From assembly GCF_963678635.1 (NCBI RefSeq), contig NW_026970902.1, positions 1 to 36,526 of the forward strand: a DNA stretch of 36,526 nucleotides, in the 5' to 3' direction. Below, piece after piece: positions 31,767-36,526 of the stretch. The notes under the pieces were generated by a model that saw only the letters and a list, made by a program, of their open reading frames with translations, was not told the origin of the DNA and searched no databases. This DNA comes from Symsagittifera roscoffensis (Eukaryota > Xenacoelomorpha > Acoela > Convolutidae). How positions within the stretch are numbered: the stretch's first letter is position 1; every line of letters starts with the position of its first letter. The position numbers and the translations under genes are program-made.

Positions 31767-33311
31767 GACAATTTTTGTTTTGTTGGACTGTTTTGAAGCA
31801 GATTACTCAGATTTTGTGATATTTGGCGGTAGTTCTGATAACCGTTTTTTCTTATTCGTTCCAAATACTTTGAGCTTCATAAATGGGGCAAGACCAGATT
31901 TAAAACATGGCAAACTTTTCATCAACGCCGACTGTGTTTGATTCAAAAATTATGAGCTGAAAAAGATGTCGACCATCCAATTGGTGAACCCGTTTTAAGC
32001 TTTATCGAAAAACTGAGGTGTGAGTCCCGTGTTGAAAAGCGTAGAAAAAATTCCTATATCCTTGAGTTTTTCGTAAATTTTGTTGGGAATTTACCATGTT
32101 TTACAACTTAATTATATCAGAGGTTCTAGGATAGCAGTTTTTTTTCCGAAAAACAACAAAAAAAACAAATCTCTTAGAAACAATTTATAAGATTGGAAAA
32201 AAATTCGAATAGCTTATATAACATAAAAACGGTTAAAAATTTTTTTCAAGTTTAGAATTTTGCTTCAATTTATTTCTTTAAAAAGTTTAACGACTTGAAA
32301 ATTCCTATGAGATGATTTTCAAGATCCCGGAATGAGACACGAAAAAGCAAACGTTTCGAGCTTTGTTTTAGTTGACTGCTTTATGAATTTAATATATTCG
32401 AACAAAGAATATATTCAAAAAATTAAACGTCAGCTTTTTTTGTTGACTGTTTCATAAATGGAATATTTTCAAACAAGGAAGAAACTTTTTGAAGCGTTCG
32501 TTTTTAGGTCGTGTTGGGGCAATGCAGTAAATCGTTCTCATGGTCAGCCCAAGCTATTACTGAGTGTTTACAGCCAATATGCTCTGGTGCTTAATTAAGT
32601 TTTTGATTTTAGCACAACGGGTTGATGATTGCTAAATTCTCAGGGTCAATTTATGTCCAAAAAAGCTACGAGTGTTTATCACAACCAACAAGTTGATCTC
32701 GATAACTCTTATTAGAACGCGTTTTTAGAATTTTTTTTTATTCTCTGGAAGTTTTTAGAGATGCAGCTAAGGCTCAATACTCCGGATAAAACAGAAGGTT
32801 TAATTGTATAAGCAGTGTTCAAGCTTTTTCGGTCAAAGCATCTTCCGAGCTTCCTGATTAATTGCGTAATTGGATTGCCCGATAATTCTGGCAATATCTT
32901 AACGAAAAAAATGCAATCGAAACAATCTACTAGCACTTCCAGATCAAGTTCACGATGAATCATCTTCTAAGCACGACTCCGAAAGATACTAAGCGCGAAT
33001 CCTAAGCGTATGGTTCCACAAGATGAGACTGGCGCAAATCTTTCCCGCAATGAGTGGTCCTATTGCGGAATACATTTACAGTCCACACTACGCACAGTGT
33101 AATGACCGTTCTTCCCTCTCCCAGGAAATAAAATTAAAAACAACACTAAACTAGAACAAAGCGTAAAGTTTATGGAAGGGGGTAGGTTGAAAACCAAGAG
33201 CGAGGAGCCCGACTTATATTTTGATTTTTCGACCATAGATTAATAAAATTTGATTTATCTCTACAAAAACTCGGCATGTTTCAATTTACTTGATCGAGAA
33301 AAAAAACACGC
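31767..33311. other. Upstream region of the secreted protein gene
   Basis: About 1.5 kb before the signal-peptide exon. The start context is AAAATTGTCATGG. I see no TATA or other promoter element I would trust. A minus-strand frame at 32712-32963 (83 codons, TFs and splice signals not seen) has no motif and is not called as a gene. Confidence 0.4.
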
Positions 33312-33696
33312 TCATCTTTGCTCGACCATGTCAGATATGTTTCGACTTTTTCTCAGAATTCGAAAAATTACAAAAAGTTTCTGCCGAGTAAATCTCCTTA
33401 AGTAGTTGTTGTTGTTTGCAAATTTCTTATAGAAGTCTTTTTTGGGCAGACTTCTTTTCTCAGCTTCCAATTTGAACTCGTCGTGATTTTTGTCCATGAG
33501 GGAAATAACAAATACACGAGCTGTAAAGCTCATCACGGATAACGGCGGTTGAGCCTGATACATGTTAGGTTTAGCTCTAAGGTAACTGGTTAGATGCAAT
33601 CCGTATCCGTACCGATTGATTCCAAGAGTTACTAAATCTACGTCCAAGTTTTCCATAACAATATAAGGCGACCAAGGTCTATTAGTGTCATTGTTA
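33312..33696 (-). CDS. Possible terminal exon of an unknown gene
   Basis: A minus-strand frame of 128 codons is preceded by a strong acceptor, TTTTTATCTATCTTTCAG, ending at 33697; the exon would begin in phase 2 with T/AAC/AAT. The first 80 or so residues (RPWSPYIVMENLDVDLVTLG, then INRYGYGLHLTSYLRAKPNM) have the look of folded secreted protein; the last 40 are Lys/Arg-rich and may be intron read as coding. No clear donor was found, so I take the in-frame stop as the end. No preceding exon was found before the retroelement debris at 33900. Could be chance. Confidence 0.3.
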
Positions 33697-35049
33697 CTGA
33701 AAGATAGATAAAAATATGGCGACAATGAATTCGCACATGACTAGACGTGTCTAAGTGTCTTCTCGTGTATCGTGAAGCCTTCAAAACCGGACATAAATCA
33801 TTATGGAACTTAGTATGAAAGTTCTACAAAAATTACTCTAACAGTTGTTTCACTGGTGATCACCTGATGAAATTTGTTGGTGCCTTATACCAATTACTGT
33901 TTCTGTTGTGCTCCGCTGGTGCCTTATACCACTTTAATTGACTTTTTTGTCTTGCTGGTTCCTTGCACCAGTTGGTACTTTCATTTTACGGAATCTTTCT
34001 GTTCGAGTTGTTGTTGTTGGTACTGGTTTCTTGTTTGAGTTGATTCTCTTATACAGTCCCTCCGATATCTCCACGAACAGTGGACTCATTGGTGCCTCAG
34101 GTTTTCTATCTCTAAAAATTGGTAGCACTTGTTATACCTTGCCAATATATATTCTACGAAGTCGCTTAATTGTGTATGTCTACAGTTTCGACGTAATTTA
34201 GGTTTAGGTACGAACGTGAAGCCACTGTTGCGTAGTAGTTTCGGTTAATTTCCCATTCTTTGGACCCATGTGATTCTTCTTGTGTTTTATAATTCGCCGA
34301 AATTGTTTAGGATCTTTTTAATTTTGAGCTATACGAACAGTTTTCCCAGCTCTTTGTCGAAACTTTTCCTCAGTCTTTGTCCGGTGTTTTTAACTCTTTA
34401 AACTTACTCTGGATGTCTAATTACAGTTGTTTAACCAGCTAACCTTTTCCTCAGTCAAGTCGCTGTCGAGATTCATAAATTCAGGATGTTGTTCTTTGGG
34501 CTCCCTACGTTTTATCAATACCTCGTCCTCGATCAAGCGTTTATGACATGCGTCTGTTCCGGTGTAATAGGCGAAATTTCGAGTGCTTCTTGTTGTAAAC
34601 AGTTAGTTAACGTTACATTTTCCCATTTTAAGTGGTTTTGATTATTTGTTGTAGCTAGGTTTGATGTTATCAAATTTGATCTCATCCCCATATGCATTCG
34701 AATGGTGACCACTTAGTCCCTGCGTGCGGTGTTACTCTTGGTTTTTGCTCTAACTCCGCTACGTTTGATGTCAGTTTCTATGGTGTATTGCTAGGACAAA
34801 TTTCATTACCCCTAACCGTGTTTTTAATGTTTGAATTGGTCGCTCCTGTGTCTGGTGCGAGGACGAGCTTTATGTTGTTGTCTTTGCAATATTGTTGGAT
34901 ATTTTGAGAGCTACTCGTTTGTGTCTGGTCACACCTGACCCGACTTGGTTGGTACTCCGTTCTTCATGATTTACCTTTGCATAAAGTTTATAGCGTTGTC
35001 TGCACTGGTGCTTGTTTCAATTTTTTTTGTTGGTTATTTTGAAAATCTA

Positions 35050-35520
35050 TCCATTGCTACTAAAAGATTTTTTTTCCCATTGCAACTTTAAAGATTTTTT
35101 CTTTCTCGCGTCCATGGTTGCAGTTTTGTTCCATTGCTATGATTGCTCTAAAGATGTGCGTGAACCAGGTGTCTTCTGCTAGATCTAGCTTTGCTTCTGT
35201 TCCTGGGTGCGTGCGGTGTTGCGTAATTGGGTCGGTCTGGCCACCCAGTGGTCAATGAGCAAGCATTCGTCTCGTACACTGAGTTGTTTCCTGAAAATAT
35301 AGAAATACGAGACGTACGAATTTTTTTTGCTCCCAGTCGCTCACCTTGACAAAGTGCATTAGTGGCCTGAAATTTTTACCCTTTCGGGATGTCGCGGCGA
35401 TGAATATGTATCCCAGTGCTTTGCTTAATTTTTTCCTTCCTTTATATTAGGGTATCATCGTCGTCTGTCCTTGTTCCTTGTGCCCTCGTTCTCTGCGGTA
35501 CTATTTCGGTGTCTATCGCT
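35050..35520 (-). repeat. Diverged direct repeat, copy 1
   Basis: It corresponds to 36045-36526 at an offset of about 1,008-1,010 bp. Shared blocks on the plus strand include GCAGTTTTGT-CCATTGCTA, AAGCATTCGTCTCGTAC (35262), CTTTCGGGATG-CGCGGCGATGAAT (35381) and TTTTTCCTTCC. It contains the zinc-finger trace of an integrase on the minus strand. Confidence 0.75.
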
Positions 35521-36044
35521 CTAGACTTCTTGAGTTTCCATCTGGTCTTGGATCCTACTGGATACATCGATTTCCGACTCGTTTGGTGCCAGGCTCGTTT
35601 GGTGCTTCCCTGTTTGAGTATCCATATTTCTCGTTTTCCTCTCTGTATGCGTTTTTTTTGTAAATTTTATTGGTTTGATGATACCAGGTCTGTTCTCACG
35701 GTCCGCTTTCCGCTTTGGCGTTGCGATTTTGCCCAAAATGAGGACAAGCTTTTTGTACTTTCTCCTGCTTTATGTTTTTGTCTTTGCAATACAGTTGGAT
35801 ATTTTAGCTCTAAACGTTTGTTTTCGGTCACACCTGTCCCGACATAGAATTCCGTTGTTCAAGACTTAGTTTTGCATAAATTTTATTGCAGTGTCTGCTC
35901 TGGTATGTGTTACTACTTTTGTGAATGGTTAGTTTGAAAGTTTATTTTTTGCTACAATCATATATGCGTCTTGTTTTTAATCTTTTAGCACAGGGCCTGA
36001 AAATTTTAGTTGCAGTTCCTCATTTGGTTGTGTGTTTTTTTTTC

Positions 36045-36526
36045 GAATTCCGAATGGTCCTTTTTCCCATTACAGCCTTAAAGTCTTGACTTTTCTCGTG
36101 TCGTTATTTGCAGTTTTGTCCCATTGCTACGATCCCTCCATAGGTATGCGGGAAGCAGATGTCCTATGCTCTATCCAGCATTACTTCTGTCCTTAGGTGC
36201 GTGATTGAACGCTATCCAGCACTGTGTCGCCTAATTGGGTTGGTATGGCCAACCAGTCGTCTATGACCAAGCATTCGTCTCGTACGCTAAGTCTTCACAT
36301 GATATTGTAAAATTACGGGCCGTAAGATCGTTTTACTGACTTCCAGTCGCCCTCCTTGACGAAGTACATTGGTGACCATAATTTTTTATCCTTTCGGGAT
36401 GCCGCGGCGATGAATCTGTATTCCAGTGCTTTGCATAAATTTTTCCTTCCTATATAGTGGAGTATGATTGTTATCCGTCATGGTTCCTTGTGCCATTGTT
36501 TTCGGTGGTTTTATTTTGGTGTCTTT
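36045..36526 (-). repeat. Diverged direct repeat, copy 2
   Basis: Second copy of 35050-35520, running off the window end. AAGCATTCGTCTCGTAC is at 36269-36285 and CTTTCGGGATG at 36391. An additional partial match at about 900 bp offset links 34857-34990 with 35739-35890 (TCTTTGCAAT at 34881 and 35781), so the array involves more than two partly overlapping units. Confidence 0.7.

Larger units (their letters stand above)
33850..36526 (-). mobile_element. Decayed Ty3/Gypsy integrase debris
   Basis: Minus-strand translations give repeated traces of Ty3/Gypsy integrase, with stops and shifts. Near 34690-34910: QYCKDNNIKLVLAPDTGATN and, in another frame, RVTPHAGTKWSPFECIWG, as in the core C-terminal part. 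Near 35740-35810: LYCKDKNIK and GQNRNAKAESGP. Near 35105-35160 and 36105-36160: RAIIAMEQNCNHGREK and GGIVAMGQNCK, as around the Cys pair of the zinc finger. The frame at 33934-34128 (TTTTRTERFRKMKVPTGA) resembles a basic pol tail. This is a different family from the remnant at 60-4250. No LTR was recognised. Confidence 0.6.

Noticed and set aside
33880-33960. LTR edge next to the right-hand Gypsy debris (GGTGCCTTATACCA repeated twice)
   Set aside because: The 14-bp repeat recurs only once within 45 bp and no second LTR copy exists in the window.

Overview
The window looks like AT-rich, repeat-laden nuclear DNA of a eukaryote, most likely an invertebrate animal. It holds no bacterial-type operon. 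One split gene can be assembled with GT-AG introns, all in phase 1, and it encodes a signal peptide and Cys-rich modules, an exon style common in animals. There is also a tRNA-derived SINE-like unit and several generations of Ty3/Gypsy-type LTR retroelements. I cannot name the species.

Layout. (1) Positions 60-4250 are a badly decayed Ty3/Gypsy element on the minus strand; protease, reverse transcriptase (with YADD) and integrase can still be read in shifting frames. (2) Positions 4339-23174 are the main object: an 18,836-bp LTR retroelement on the minus strand, with two 410-bp LTRs that differ at only 3 positions. Read 5' to 3' on the minus strand it runs: LTR, primer-binding site, long leader with repeats, a small basic ORF upstream of gag, a 1,381-codon Gag-protease, an in-frame UAA, reverse transcriptase / RNase H / integrase, small hydrophobic ORFs, a Ser/Pro/Thr-rich accessory ORF, an Env-like glycoprotein gene with signal peptide and hydrophobic C-terminus, a second Ser/Pro/Thr-rich accessory ORF of about 600 codons, a 1.6-kb 3' region, LTR. 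(3) Positions 23175-27950 are non-coding and contain a local repeat family. (4) Positions 27951-31766 (minus) hold a four-exon gene for a predicted secreted 265-residue protein with two PAN/Apple-like Cys-rich modules; a SINE-like unit lies in its second intron. (5) A possible exon of another gene lies at 33312-33696. (6) Positions 33900-36526 are old Ty3/Gypsy integrase debris, in part arranged as diverged direct repeats about 1 kb apart.

How the parts work together. In the large element Gag would build the particle, protease process it, RT/RNase H copy the genome and integrase insert it. The Env-like gene and the accessory ORFs around it suggest a retrovirus-like life style in its ancestors. 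This copy carries several frame breaks and in-frame stops, a number compatible with neutral decay since a recent insertion, given the small LTR divergence. It lacks a target-site duplication. The most unusual points are its size, the accessory gene overlapping the start of gag, the accessory ORFs on both sides of env, and the single stop codon between protease and reverse transcriptase in one unbroken frame.
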